From: an uncultured Lachnospiraceae bacterium
GTDB lineage: Bacteria > Bacillota > Clostridia > Lachnospirales > Lachnospiraceae
Direction of reading: 5' to 3'
Assembly (NCBI GenBank): GCA_947632515.1
Contig: CANRPO010000010.1
Coordinates: 32,309 to 96,308, forward strand
DNA length: 64,000 bases
The position numbers and the translations under genes were made by a program. The notes beneath the pieces are model-generated. The model saw only the letters and a list, made by a program, of their open reading frames with translations. It searched no databases and was not told the origin of the DNA. Positions within the stretch are counted from its first letter, which is position 1; each line of letters begins with the position of its first letter. Shown piece by piece: positions 43,439 to 51,330 of the stretch.

Positions 43439-45040
43439 ATGGAACTTATGTTTATCGGCGCCGATCACGAGGTTACGGGCAGCTGTCACTATCTTCGTGT
43501 CGGAGACAAAAATATTTTGGTTGATTACGGTATGGAGCAGGGGGCCGACACCTTTGAGAACAGCGAACTGCCTGTGGATGCGGCGCTGATCGATTATGTG
43601 TTCCTGACCCATGCTCACATAGATCATTCCGGGCTGCTGCCGCTTTTGTACTCCAGGGGATTTCGAGGCAGCATCTACGCGACGGCGGCGACTTGCGACC
43701 TCTGCAGCATCATGCTCAGGGACTGTGCGCATATTCAGATGCAGGAGGCGGAATGGAAGAACCGCAAGGCGAAGAGGAGCGCGGGAGCTGTACTGACGGA
43801 GCCTGTCTATACGATGGAGGATGCCGACGGCACGATCAAGAGACTCGTCCCCTGTGACTATGAGAAGGAAGTGGCCGTCTGTGACGGCGTGAAGATCAGG
43901 TTTACGGACATCGGGCATCTGCTGGGTTCGTCCAGCATCGAAGTGTGGGTGACGGAGAACGGCGTCACGAAGAAACTGGTCTTCTCCGGGGACATCGGCA
44001 ATGAGGACCAGCCGCTCATCAAGAATCCCAGACTGACGGCGGAGGCGGACTACGTGATCATGGAGTCCACCTACGGGGACAGGCTGCACAGCGCGGAGAG
44101 GCCGGACTATATCGGGGAGCTTACGAAGATCCTGCAGACCACCTTCGACCGGGGCGGCAATGTGGTGATCCCCTCCTTCGCGGTGGGAAGGACGCAGGAG
44201 TTACTGTATTTTCTGCGACAGATCAAGGCGGAGGGACGGGTGAAGGGACACGACGGTTTCCCGGTCTATGTGGACAGCCCGCTGGCGGTGGAGGCCACGG
44301 GCATTTTCCAGAAGAACGAGTACGCGTGTTTTGACGACGAGGCGATGGCGCTCGTCAGGCAGGGCATCAACCCCATCACTTTCCCGGGACTGAAACTGGC
44401 GATCACCAGTGACGAGTCCAAGGAGATCAACTTTGACAATGAACCCAAGGTCATCATCTCGGCCTCCGGCATGTGCGAGGCGGGGCGTATCAGGCATCAC
44501 CTGAAACACAATCTCTGGCGGCCGGAGTGCACGATCCTGTTCGTGGGCTATCAGGCGGTGGGCACCCTGGGGAGGGCCATCGTGGAGGGCGCCGGGGAGG
44601 TGAAACTCTTCGGGGAGCCTATCGAGATCCGCGCGCAGATCACGAAACTGGTCGGTATGAGCGGCCATGCGGACAAGAACGGGTTGCTGAGATGGATCGA
44701 AGGATTCCACAGGAAACCGCAGAAAGTCTTCGTCGTGCACGGCGAGGACAGCGTGTGCAAGCTCTTCACCGAGTGCCTCAGAGCGGAGCACGGCATCGAC
44801 GCCTACGCGCCTTACAGCGGCACGCGGTTCGACCTGATAGACGGCGGCTTTATCTACGAGGCGGAGCCGGCCGCCGTGAAGAAGAAAGCGCGGGGCGTAT
44901 CGGACGTCTTCGCCAGACTGCTCGCCAGCGGACAGAGGCTTATCGCCGTCATCCGCAAGAACGAGGACGGGGCCAACAAGGATCTGGCCAAGTTCGCGGA
45001 CCAGATCAATTCGCTGTGCGACAAGTGGGACAGGAATTAG
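43439..45040 (+). CDS. Beta-CASP metallo-beta-lactamase RNase-like protein
   Basis: A 533-residue hydrolase of the CPSF/YsxC-like beta-CASP group without KH domains. Metal ligands: LTHAHIDHSGLLP (HxHxDH, about 55-67), GHLLGSSS (His), and FSGDIGN (Asp). Beta-CASP motifs: ESTYGDRLHS, PSFAVGRTQELLY, SASGMCEAGRIRHH and the terminal VFVVHGEDSVC. Such enzymes are endo/exo-RNases or nucleic-acid hydrolases. ATG 43439 is chosen since GGGAGGG precedes it by seven bases; ATG 43421 lacks a site. A C-terminal ~50 residues (KKKARGVSDVFARLL onward) are extra. Confidence 0.9.
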   Translation: MELMFIGADHEVTGSCHYLRVGDKNILVDYGMEQGADTFENSELPVDAALIDYVFLTHAHIDHSGLLPLLYSRGFRGSIYATAATCDLCSIMLRDCAHIQMQEAEWKNRKAKRSAGAVLTEPVYTMEDADGTIKRLVPCDYEKEVAVCDGVKIRFTDIGHLLGSSSIEVWVTENGVTKKLVFSGDIGNEDQPLIKNPRLTAEADYVIMESTYGDRLHSAERPDYIGELTKILQTTFDRGGNVVIPSFAVGRTQELLYFLRQIKAEGRVKGHDGFPVYVDSPLAVEATGIFQKNEYACFDDEAMALVRQGINPITFPGLKLAITSDESKEINFDNEPKVIISASGMCEAGRIRHHLKHNLWRPECTILFVGYQAVGTLGRAIVEGAGEVKLFGEPIEIRAQITKLVGMSGHADKNGLLRWIEGFHRKPQKVFVVHGEDSVCKLFTECLRAEHGIDAYAPYSGTRFDLIDGGFIYEAEPAAVKKKARGVSDVFARLLASGQRLIAVIRKNEDGANKDLAKFADQINSLCDKWDRN

Positions 45041-45079
45041 CAGATCCGCAGGCAGAGAAAGAGATACATTCATGCGTAT

Positions 45080-45220
45080 GTCTGTGCGGTTTTTCAAAAC
45101 CATCGCAGACACGCTCCCGCTCCGTTGCTGCTCGCAGCGGTACATAACGCCTTAAAAGACAAGGCGTAAGTACCGGCGGCATCAAAGGGTCTGCTTATGG
45201 TTTTGGAAAGCCGCGCAGAC
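45080..45220. repeat. 141-bp nested palindromic element upstream of thyA (copy 1)
   Basis: Outer arms 45080-45110 and 45189-45220 are complementary (GTCTGTGCGG...CATCGCAGAC with GTCTGCTTATGG...CGCAGAC). An inner palindrome sits at 45139-45174 (GGTAC..AACGCCTT / AAGGCGT..AGTACC). The inner termini CCATCGCAGAC and GTCTGCTTATGG recur, in the other orientation, in a second element at 63716-63853. No ORF inside. Confidence 0.75.
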
Positions 45221-45276
45221 GACGAAGAGGACTGTTTCGAGGCAGCGGCTCCGCAGGCGTTATAGAGGATAGGACA

Positions 45277-46125
45277 ATGAGTTTAGCGGACAAGATTTTC
45301 ATAGAGATGTGCCGGGACATACTGGAGAACGGGACGAGTACGGAGGGGGAGAAGGTAAGGCCCCGCTGGGAGGACGGCGCGCCTGCCTACACGGTGAAGA
45401 AGTTCGGTGTGGTGAATCGATACGATCTCTCGCAGGAGTTCCCGATCATGACCCTCAGAAGGACGGCCTTAAAGAGCGCCACCGACGAGATGCTCTGGAT
45501 CTGGCAGCAGAAGTCCAACAATATTCACGATCTGCACAGCCATATCTGGGACGAGTGGGCGGACGAGGACGGCTCTATCGGCAAAGCCTACGGCTATCAG
45601 ATGCGGGTGAAACATCAGTATGCGGAGGGCATGATGGATCAGGTAGATCGGGTCATCTACGACCTGAAGAACAATCCGTTCAGCAGGCGCATCATGACGA
45701 ATATGTATGTTCATCAGGACTTGCACGAGATGAATCTGTACCCTTGCGCTTACAGTATGACCTTCAACGTGACGCAGAAGAAAGGGCACGATAAGCTGAC
45801 GCTGAACGCGGTGCTGAATCAGCGCTCACAGGATGTACTGGCGGCCAACAACTGGAATGTGGTGCAGTATGCGGTGCTGGTGCACATGCTGGCGCAGGTG
45901 TGCGGCATGGAGGCGGGCGAACTGGTGCATGTCATCGCCGACGCGCACATCTATGACAGGCACATCCCGATCATCCGGGAGCTGATCGGAAGGCCGACTT
46001 ATGACGCGCCCACATTCTGGCTGAATCCCGATGTGAAGGACTTCTATCAGTTTACGAGGGACGACGTGAAGGTGGAAAATTATGTGACCGGCCCGCAGAT
46101 CGAGAATATCCCGATCGCGGTGTAA
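45277..46125 (+). CDS. thyA: Thymidylate synthase
   Basis: A 282-residue enzyme that methylates dUMP to dTMP using methylene-tetrahydrofolate. The Arg loop is near GEKVRPRWEDG. WIWQQKSNNIHDL corresponds to the WxW substrate region. The catalytic Cys is in NLYPCAYSMTFNV (Cys near residue 159); Ala replaces the His that follows Cys in many enzymes (PCH), a variant seen in clostridial homologues as I recall. NWNVVQYAVLVHMLAQV, HVIADAHIYDRH complete the site. GAGGATAGGAC precedes ATG. folA follows 343 bp later. Confidence 0.93.
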   Translation: MSLADKIFIEMCRDILENGTSTEGEKVRPRWEDGAPAYTVKKFGVVNRYDLSQEFPIMTLRRTALKSATDEMLWIWQQKSNNIHDLHSHIWDEWADEDGSIGKAYGYQMRVKHQYAEGMMDQVDRVIYDLKNNPFSRRIMTNMYVHQDLHEMNLYPCAYSMTFNVTQKKGHDKLTLNAVLNQRSQDVLAANNWNVVQYAVLVHMLAQVCGMEAGELVHVIADAHIYDRHIPIIRELIGRPTYDAPTFWLNPDVKDFYQFTRDDVKVENYVTGPQIENIPIAV

Positions 46126-46134
46126 CAGGCGCAG

Positions 46135-46173
46135 ACGAAAAACAAGCGACGCGAAGCGGCATTTGTTTTTCGT
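46135..46173 (+). terminator. Inverted repeat terminator after thyA
   Basis: ACGAAAAACAA (46135-46145) and TTGTTTTTCGT (46163-46173) are perfect 11-bp arms; the inner part can pair further (CGACGCGAAGCG). The T-run is inside the second arm, so termination is plausible in both directions. Confidence 0.6.
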
Positions 46174-46203
46174 GCGCCGTTAACGAGCAAGCCGCCTGTG
46201 AAA

Positions 46204-46443
46204 CAGGCGAGAGAGCGCGGCAGCGCGAGCTTGCGAGTCTAACAGCAGGCGGACGAATGCGGAAGAAGGCAGGCGAGAGAGCGCGGCAGCGCGGGCTTGC
46301 GAGTCTAACAACAGGCGGACGAATCTGGAAGAAGGCAGGCGAGAGAGCGCGGTAGCGCGGGCTTGCGAGTCTAACAACAAGCGGACGAATCTGGAAGAAG
46401 GCAGGCGAAAGAGCGCGGCAGCGCGGGCTTGCGAGTCTAACGA
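46204..46443 (+). repeat. Four tandem 66-bp repeats between thyA and folA
   Basis: Units start at 46204, 46270, 46336 and 46402, exactly 66 bp apart, with few differences; the last is cut after about 40 bp. Each holds AGAGCGCGGCAGCGCG and GGCTTGCGAGTCTAAC and a variable tail. No spacers, so not CRISPR. The period divides by three, which keeps minus-strand frames open, but no ribosome site or protein-like composition supports coding. This fills the gap 46174-46468. Confidence 0.88.
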
Positions 46444-46468
46444 CAGAGCATACACAGGAGTATCGGGC

Positions 46469-46960
46469 ATGAACATTATCGTTGCAGTGGACAAAAATTG
46501 GGCGATCGGCTGTAAGAACAGCCTGCTCGTGAGGATCCCCGCGGATCACAGGAATTTCAGGCAGGAGACGACGGGCAAGGTGGTAGTGCTCGGCAGGAAA
46601 ACCTTGGAGACTTTTCCGCAGGGGATGCCGTTGAAAAACCGGACCAATATTATTCTGTCAACCAATCCGGACTATCATGTGAAGGACGCCGTCATCGCGC
46701 ACAGCAAGGAGGAGCTGTTGGAACTTCTGAAAGGCTATCCCGACGAGGACGTGTACATTATCGGCGGTGAGAGCGTCTACCGCATGATGCTGCCCTACTG
46801 TGATGTGGCTCATGTGACGAAGATCGATCACGCCTACGAGGCGGACGCCTATTTCCCGAATTTGGACGAGAGCGGTGAGTGGGAGATCACGGCTGACAGC
46901 GATGAGCAGACGTATTTTGACATCGCCTATGAATTCGTGAAATATGAGCGGAAAAAATAG
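46469..46960 (+). CDS. folA: Dihydrofolate reductase
   Basis: A 163-residue enzyme that reduces dihydrofolate with NADPH, restoring the folate used up by ThyA. MNIIVAVDKNWAIGCKNSLL is the family N-terminus; PADHRNFRQETTGKVVVLGRKT (active Asp near 27 and the GRKT NADPH loop), ILSTNPDY and VYIIGGESVYRMML follow, then THI-type VTKIDHAYEADAYFP. CAGGAG precedes ATG. The pair with thyA is functional, though the 66-bp repeats separate them. Confidence 0.95.
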   Translation: MNIIVAVDKNWAIGCKNSLLVRIPADHRNFRQETTGKVVVLGRKTLETFPQGMPLKNRTNIILSTNPDYHVKDAVIAHSKEELLELLKGYPDEDVYIIGGESVYRMMLPYCDVAHVTKIDHAYEADAYFPNLDESGEWEITADSDEQTYFDIAYEFVKYERKK

Positions 46961-47010
46961 AAAGAAGGGAAGGGCGCTCATTGGCGTGGGCGCTATGAAG
47001 GGAAGAAAAA

Positions 47011-48924
47011 ATGAGCCAAGAGAAAAAACAGGAATCGGCTAATCGGGAGGACAAGACTTCCAAGCGGATGATCGACGCTATGGAAAAGGCGGAGCACACG
47101 CGCGATCTTTTCCTGGCGAACATGTCCCATGAGCTGCGCACGCCCATCAACACGATTCTGGGGTTAAATGAGCTGATCCTGCGCGAGAGTCAGGAGGAGG
47201 CGATCAAGGAGTATGCGTTGGACATCAGACAGGCGGGCAACATCCTGCTTACGCTGGTCAGCGATATTCTGGACTATACGAAGCTTGAGGCGGGACAGAT
47301 GGAGCTGTCGCACGGCATCTATGACATCAGTTCCCTTCTGAACGATCTGGTCAACGGTATCTCCATCCAGCTTCGCAAGAAGAAACTGGATCTGAAACTG
47401 GACATTGCGCAGGACGTCCCCTATAAACTGTCCGGCGACGAGATCCGTCTCAGGCAGATCCTCAGCAACCTCCTGTCCAACGCCGTGAAGTACACGGAAC
47501 GCGGCAGGGTGACGTTCCATCTCGGCTGGGCGCAGACCGGGGAGGACGAGATCGAGATCGACTTCGCGGTGAAGGATACGGGAATCGGCATCCGCGAGAA
47601 GGACATCGCTAAGCTGTTCGGCGCCTTTCAGCGCATGGACATCGTCACCAGAGGCAAGAATGACAACACGGGATTGGGTCTGGCGATCAGCAACCGTCTC
47701 GTGGAGATGATGGGCGGCAGGCTGGAAGTGCAGAGCACCTACGGCAAGGGTTCCACCTTCTCCTTTAAGATCAGGCAGAAGGTGGTGGATTACGCGCCGC
47801 TGGGCGATTTTGAGAAAAAGTATAATGAGAGTCTTCACAGCGTCAAAAATTACAAGCAGAAATTCATCGCGCCCATGGGAAGAGTGCTGGTGGTTGACGA
47901 CAATGCCATGAATCTGGCGGTGGCTCAGGGCCTTCTCAAGGAGACAAGGCTGCAGGTCGATGTGGCCGGCAGCGGCGAGGAGTGTCTGGAGCTTTTGAAA
48001 CGCAAGACTTATCACGTCATCTGTCTGGATCACATGATGCCTGTGATGGACGGTGTGGAGACGTTACACGCCATCAGGAAACTGGAGGGCAATCCTTCCG
48101 TGGACACGCCGGTGATCGCTCTGACGGCCAACGCGGTGGCGGGCGCCAGAGAGTTTTACCTGAAAGAGGGCTTTCAGGATTATCTGACCAAGCCTATCGA
48201 TGCAGAGAAATTCGAGACGATGCTGATCAGGTATCTGCCGGAGAACGTGGTCTACCTGACCAAGGAGCAAAGCGGAGCGGACGACGCGGGGGACGAGAAC
48301 GAGATCGGACTCCTGGAGAGCAAACTGAGCGGCATCGGCATCAACATTCGAAACGGCCTGAAATACATGGGAAACGACATGGCGCTCTACGGCAAAGTGC
48401 TGCAGGACTTTCATCTGATCCTGCAGGAGAAGGAGGACGCGCTGCGGGACTTTTTGAAAAAGCGGGATATGCCCGGCTATGCGATCATCGTGCACTCTCT
48501 GAAAGGCAACGCGAGAAACGTGGGCGCGGACGACCTCGCCGACGAGGCTTTCGAGCTGGAGAAGATGAGCAAGGCGGGGCAACTTGAGGACGTGGAAGTG
48601 CGCTCGCCGATCCTCTTCAATCTGATGAAGAACATGCGCAAGGATCTGAAGGCGTATCTGGACAGCGAGAGCAAAGCGGCGAAGGACAGTGCGGAACAGA
48701 AGGAGGAAAATATAAGGATCTCGGAGGACGAGTGGAAGAAGGCGCTCAGGGAGCTTGCGGGCAGACTGGACGATTTCGACGGGGACAGCGTCAACGAGAA
48801 ATTGAAGGAGCTGAAACGCTATGACCGCCCCGAGTCAGACAAGAAGATGCTGCGCCTGTGCGAGAAGGCGGTCAAGGACTATGCCTACGACGTTGCGCTG
48901 GAAGTGGTCAACGCCGTGCTGTGA
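47011..48924 (+). CDS. Soluble hybrid histidine kinase with receiver and HPt domains
   Basis: A 637-residue cytoplasmic phosphorelay protein without membrane or PAS segments. A short coiled coil leads to the H-box FLANMSHELRTPINTILG (His about residue 40), an HATPase (NLLSNAVKYTERG, DTGIGI, NTGLGLAISNRL), a receiver domain (VLVVDDNAMNLAVAQG; phosphoacceptor Asp in VICLDHMMPVMDGVE, about residue 337; TKPIDAEKF), and an HPt domain with IVHSLKGNARNVGA (His about 495). The last ~80 residues form a helical tail. GGGAAG precedes ATG. The input signal is unknown, perhaps a protein partner. Confidence 0.92.
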   Translation: MSQEKKQESANREDKTSKRMIDAMEKAEHTRDLFLANMSHELRTPINTILGLNELILRESQEEAIKEYALDIRQAGNILLTLVSDILDYTKLEAGQMELSHGIYDISSLLNDLVNGISIQLRKKKLDLKLDIAQDVPYKLSGDEIRLRQILSNLLSNAVKYTERGRVTFHLGWAQTGEDEIEIDFAVKDTGIGIREKDIAKLFGAFQRMDIVTRGKNDNTGLGLAISNRLVEMMGGRLEVQSTYGKGSTFSFKIRQKVVDYAPLGDFEKKYNESLHSVKNYKQKFIAPMGRVLVVDDNAMNLAVAQGLLKETRLQVDVAGSGEECLELLKRKTYHVICLDHMMPVMDGVETLHAIRKLEGNPSVDTPVIALTANAVAGAREFYLKEGFQDYLTKPIDAEKFETMLIRYLPENVVYLTKEQSGADDAGDENEIGLLESKLSGIGINIRNGLKYMGNDMALYGKVLQDFHLILQEKEDALRDFLKKRDMPGYAIIVHSLKGNARNVGADDLADEAFELEKMSKAGQLEDVEVRSPILFNLMKNMRKDLKAYLDSESKAAKDSAEQKEENIRISEDEWKKALRELAGRLDDFDGDSVNEKLKELKRYDRPESDKKMLRLCEKAVKDYAYDVALEVVNAVL

Positions 48925-48935
48925 GGAACTGCGCC

Positions 48936-48963
48936 TTGACTTTTAAGTGCAAAGGTATAAGAT
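48936..48963 (+). promoter_or_regulatory. Probable promoter of ilvE
   Basis: TTGACT (48936-48941), 16-bp spacer, TAAGAT (48958-48963), about 42 bp before the gene. Confidence 0.5.
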
Positions 48964-49005
48964 AGAAAAAGAAAAACGATACTTTGAGGAAGAAGGAGTA
49001 TGGAG

Positions 49006-50031
49006 ATGGAAAAGAAAAACATTGACTGGGCCAATCTCGGATTCGGTTATCAGGAGACAGACAAGAGATTTGTGGCAAACTATAGGAACGGGGCGTGGGA
49101 CGAAGGAGCGCTGATCTCCGACGCGACTGTTCAGATCAACGAGTGCGCGGGCGTGTTCCAGTATGCGCAGACATGTTTCGAGGGCATGAAAGCGTACACG
49201 ACGCAGGACGGCCATATCGTTACTTTCCGTCCTGACTTGAATGCGCAGCGTATGGAGGACAGCTGTAAGCGGTTGGAGATGCCGGTGTTTCCCAAGGAGC
49301 GGTTCGTGCAGGCTGTCGTCGATACCGTCGCGGCCAACGAGGCCTATGTGCCCCCCTACGGTTCCGGCGCCACGCTCTATATCCGTCCTTATATGTTTGG
49401 CAGTTCTTCCGTGATCGGCGTAAAGCCTGCGGACGAATACCAGTTCCGCGTATTTACCACGCCGGTAGGCCCTTACTTCAAGGGCGGCGTGAAACCGCTG
49501 ACTTTGAAAGTGAGCGATTTTGACAGGGCCGCGCCGCACGGCACGGGCCATATCAAGGCGGGACTGAATTACGCCATGAGTCTCCATGCCATCGTGACGG
49601 CGCACGAGGAAGGGTACGACGAGAATATGTATCTGGACGCGGCCACGAGGACCAATGTGGAGGAGACGGGCGGCGCCAACTTCCTGTTCGTGACGAAGGA
49701 CAATAAGGTGGTAACGCCCAAGTCCGACAGCATCCTGCCGTCCATCACGAGACGTTCCCTGATGGTAGTCGCGAAGGATTATCTGGGCTTGGAAGTGGAG
49801 GAACGCGTCGTTCCCTTCGAGGAGGTAGGAGAGTTTGCGGAGTGCGGTCTGTGCGGCACGGCTGCGGTCATCTCCCCGGTAGGGAAGATCGTGGATCACG
49901 GCAGAGAGATCACTTTCTCCAGCGGTATGAGTGAGATGGGACCGATCACAAAGAAACTGTACGATACGCTGACGGGTATCCAGATGGGACGCATCGAAGC
50001 GCCCGAAGGCTGGATTCAGGTAATCAAATAA
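49006..50031 (+). CDS. ilvE: Branched-chain amino acid aminotransferase
   Basis: A 341-residue fold-type IV PLP enzyme that transfers amino groups between branched-chain amino and keto acids. Features: QYAQTCFEGMKAY (about 48-60), TLYIRPYMFG, the PLP Lys in GTGHIKAGLNYAMSLHAI (about residue 183), ETGGANFLF and CGTAAVISPVGKI. ATG 49006 is preferred because GAAGGAG is seven bases before it; ATG 49000 is only one base from the same site. It stands alone with a simple promoter. Confidence 0.94.
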   Translation: MEKKNIDWANLGFGYQETDKRFVANYRNGAWDEGALISDATVQINECAGVFQYAQTCFEGMKAYTTQDGHIVTFRPDLNAQRMEDSCKRLEMPVFPKERFVQAVVDTVAANEAYVPPYGSGATLYIRPYMFGSSSVIGVKPADEYQFRVFTTPVGPYFKGGVKPLTLKVSDFDRAAPHGTGHIKAGLNYAMSLHAIVTAHEEGYDENMYLDAATRTNVEETGGANFLFVTKDNKVVTPKSDSILPSITRRSLMVVAKDYLGLEVEERVVPFEEVGEFAECGLCGTAAVISPVGKIVDHGREITFSSGMSEMGPITKKLYDTLTGIQMGRIEAPEGWIQVIK

Positions 50032-50061
50032 AAGGATAGGCGCGGAGAGAACAGGTGATCA

Positions 50062-51132
50062 ATGCTGGGTAATAGATTGAGAAAATGGGCGGGCGCGTTT
50101 GCGGCCGCCCTGTTTATGGCAGGCGTTTCGGTCGGATGCGGCCGGGATGCCGGAATCGGCACGAAGGTGGTGCTCACCACCGGATTCGGCAAGGACGAGG
50201 TCTTTCGGATCGAGACGAGTGTGTGCACTCTGCCGGAGATCATGGTGTATCTGACCAACATACAGAATCGGTACGAGAGCGTGTATGGACCGGAGATCTG
50301 GAATACGAACGTGGACGGGGTGACGCTGGAGCAGAATGTGAAAGACATCGCGCTGGCGCAGATCGCCCGCATCAAGACCATGAATCTGATGGCAGGGCAG
50401 TACGAGGTGGAGCTGAGCGACGAGGAGATGACGCAGGCGGAAAATGCCGCCAAGGCTTACTACGATTCTCTGAACGATACGGAGAGGGAGCTCATGGGCG
50501 TATCTGAGGAGACGATCCGCAGTCTTTACGCGGAGTTTGCGCTGGCGGAGAAGGTGTATCGGTATACGATCAAGGACATCAATCCCGAGATCAGCGACGA
50601 CGAGGCGCGGACGATCACCGTGCAGCATATCCTGATCAAAACCTATGCGCTGGACGGGACGGGCAAAAAGATAGAATATACGGAGCACGCGAAGGCGGAG
50701 GCTTACAAGGAGGCGTGCGAGGTGCTGCAGCTGGCGAGGGAAGGCGAGGACTTCGACGAGCTGATCCGGCGCTACAGTGAGGACGACAAGAGCACCTATT
50801 CCTTCGGCAAGGGCGAGATGGACGAGGCTTTCGAGACGGCAGCGTTCAACCTCGGCAAAGACGAGATCAGCGATGTGGTGGAGACGGAGTACGGCTATCA
50901 TATCATCAAGTGCCTCAATACCTTTGACAAGGAAGAGACGGACGCCAACAAAGTCAAGATCATGGATCAGCGGCGGGCGCAGGTCTTCGGGCAGGAGTAC
51001 GACGCCTATGTGGGGACGTTGACGAGAAATCTGAACGAGGAGTTGTGGGACAGCGTAGAATTTATCCATGACGACAATGTCAGGACAAGAGATTTCTTCG
51101 ACGTGTATACGGCGTATTTCCCGGAGGACTGA
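50062..51132 (+). CDS. PrsA-like lipoprotein peptidyl-prolyl isomerase (parvulin)
   Basis: A 356-residue secreted foldase. Signal peptide with lipobox: basic NRLRK, hydrophobic FAAALFMAG and the VSVGC site, so Cys near residue 27 is lipidated and anchors the protein outside. After a SurA-like helical part, the rotamase domain (about 185-300) begins TITVQHILIKTY and includes ARE-GEDFDELIRRYSED and YGYHIIKCLNTF. It helps secreted proteins fold. It follows ilvE by 30 bp. Confidence 0.9.
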   Translation: MLGNRLRKWAGAFAAALFMAGVSVGCGRDAGIGTKVVLTTGFGKDEVFRIETSVCTLPEIMVYLTNIQNRYESVYGPEIWNTNVDGVTLEQNVKDIALAQIARIKTMNLMAGQYEVELSDEEMTQAENAAKAYYDSLNDTERELMGVSEETIRSLYAEFALAEKVYRYTIKDINPEISDDEARTITVQHILIKTYALDGTGKKIEYTEHAKAEAYKEACEVLQLAREGEDFDELIRRYSEDDKSTYSFGKGEMDEAFETAAFNLGKDEISDVVETEYGYHIIKCLNTFDKEETDANKVKIMDQRRAQVFGQEYDAYVGTLTRNLNEELWDSVEFIHDDNVRTRDFFDVYTAYFPED

Positions 51133-51193
51133 CAGTTTAGAAAAAATTTAGAATTGCGGAAAGCCGCATGAAATCGGAGGATAACGGCAATTA

Positions 51194-51256
51194 TTAGCAC
51201 TCATCTGAAATGAGTGCTAATTTTGTCTTGACTTCTGAAAACCGCGGGATTAAACT
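51194..51256 (+). promoter_or_regulatory. CIRCE operator and promoter of htpG
   Basis: TTAGCACTC (51194-51202), 9-bp spacer, GAGTGCTAA (51212-51220): a perfect CIRCE element, the HrcA repressor site. It lies just upstream of TTGACT (51228-51233), 17-bp spacer, TAAACT (51251-51256). A hairpin GGCAGAAAA/TTTTCTGC follows in the 5' leader (about 51274-51292). Confidence 0.92.
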
Positions 51257-51330
51257 ATCTATTAGCGGTGAGCGGCAGAAAACTTTTCTGCGGCTGATAA
51301 CGAGTATAACAGAGAAAAGGACGTGACAAA

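Noticed and set aside
46052..46549. Minus-strand frames through the 66-bp repeats (22-residue periodic protein)
   Set aside because: Open only because 66 is a multiple of three; Arg/Ser/Pro-rich, no ribosome site, overlaps the ends of thyA and folA.
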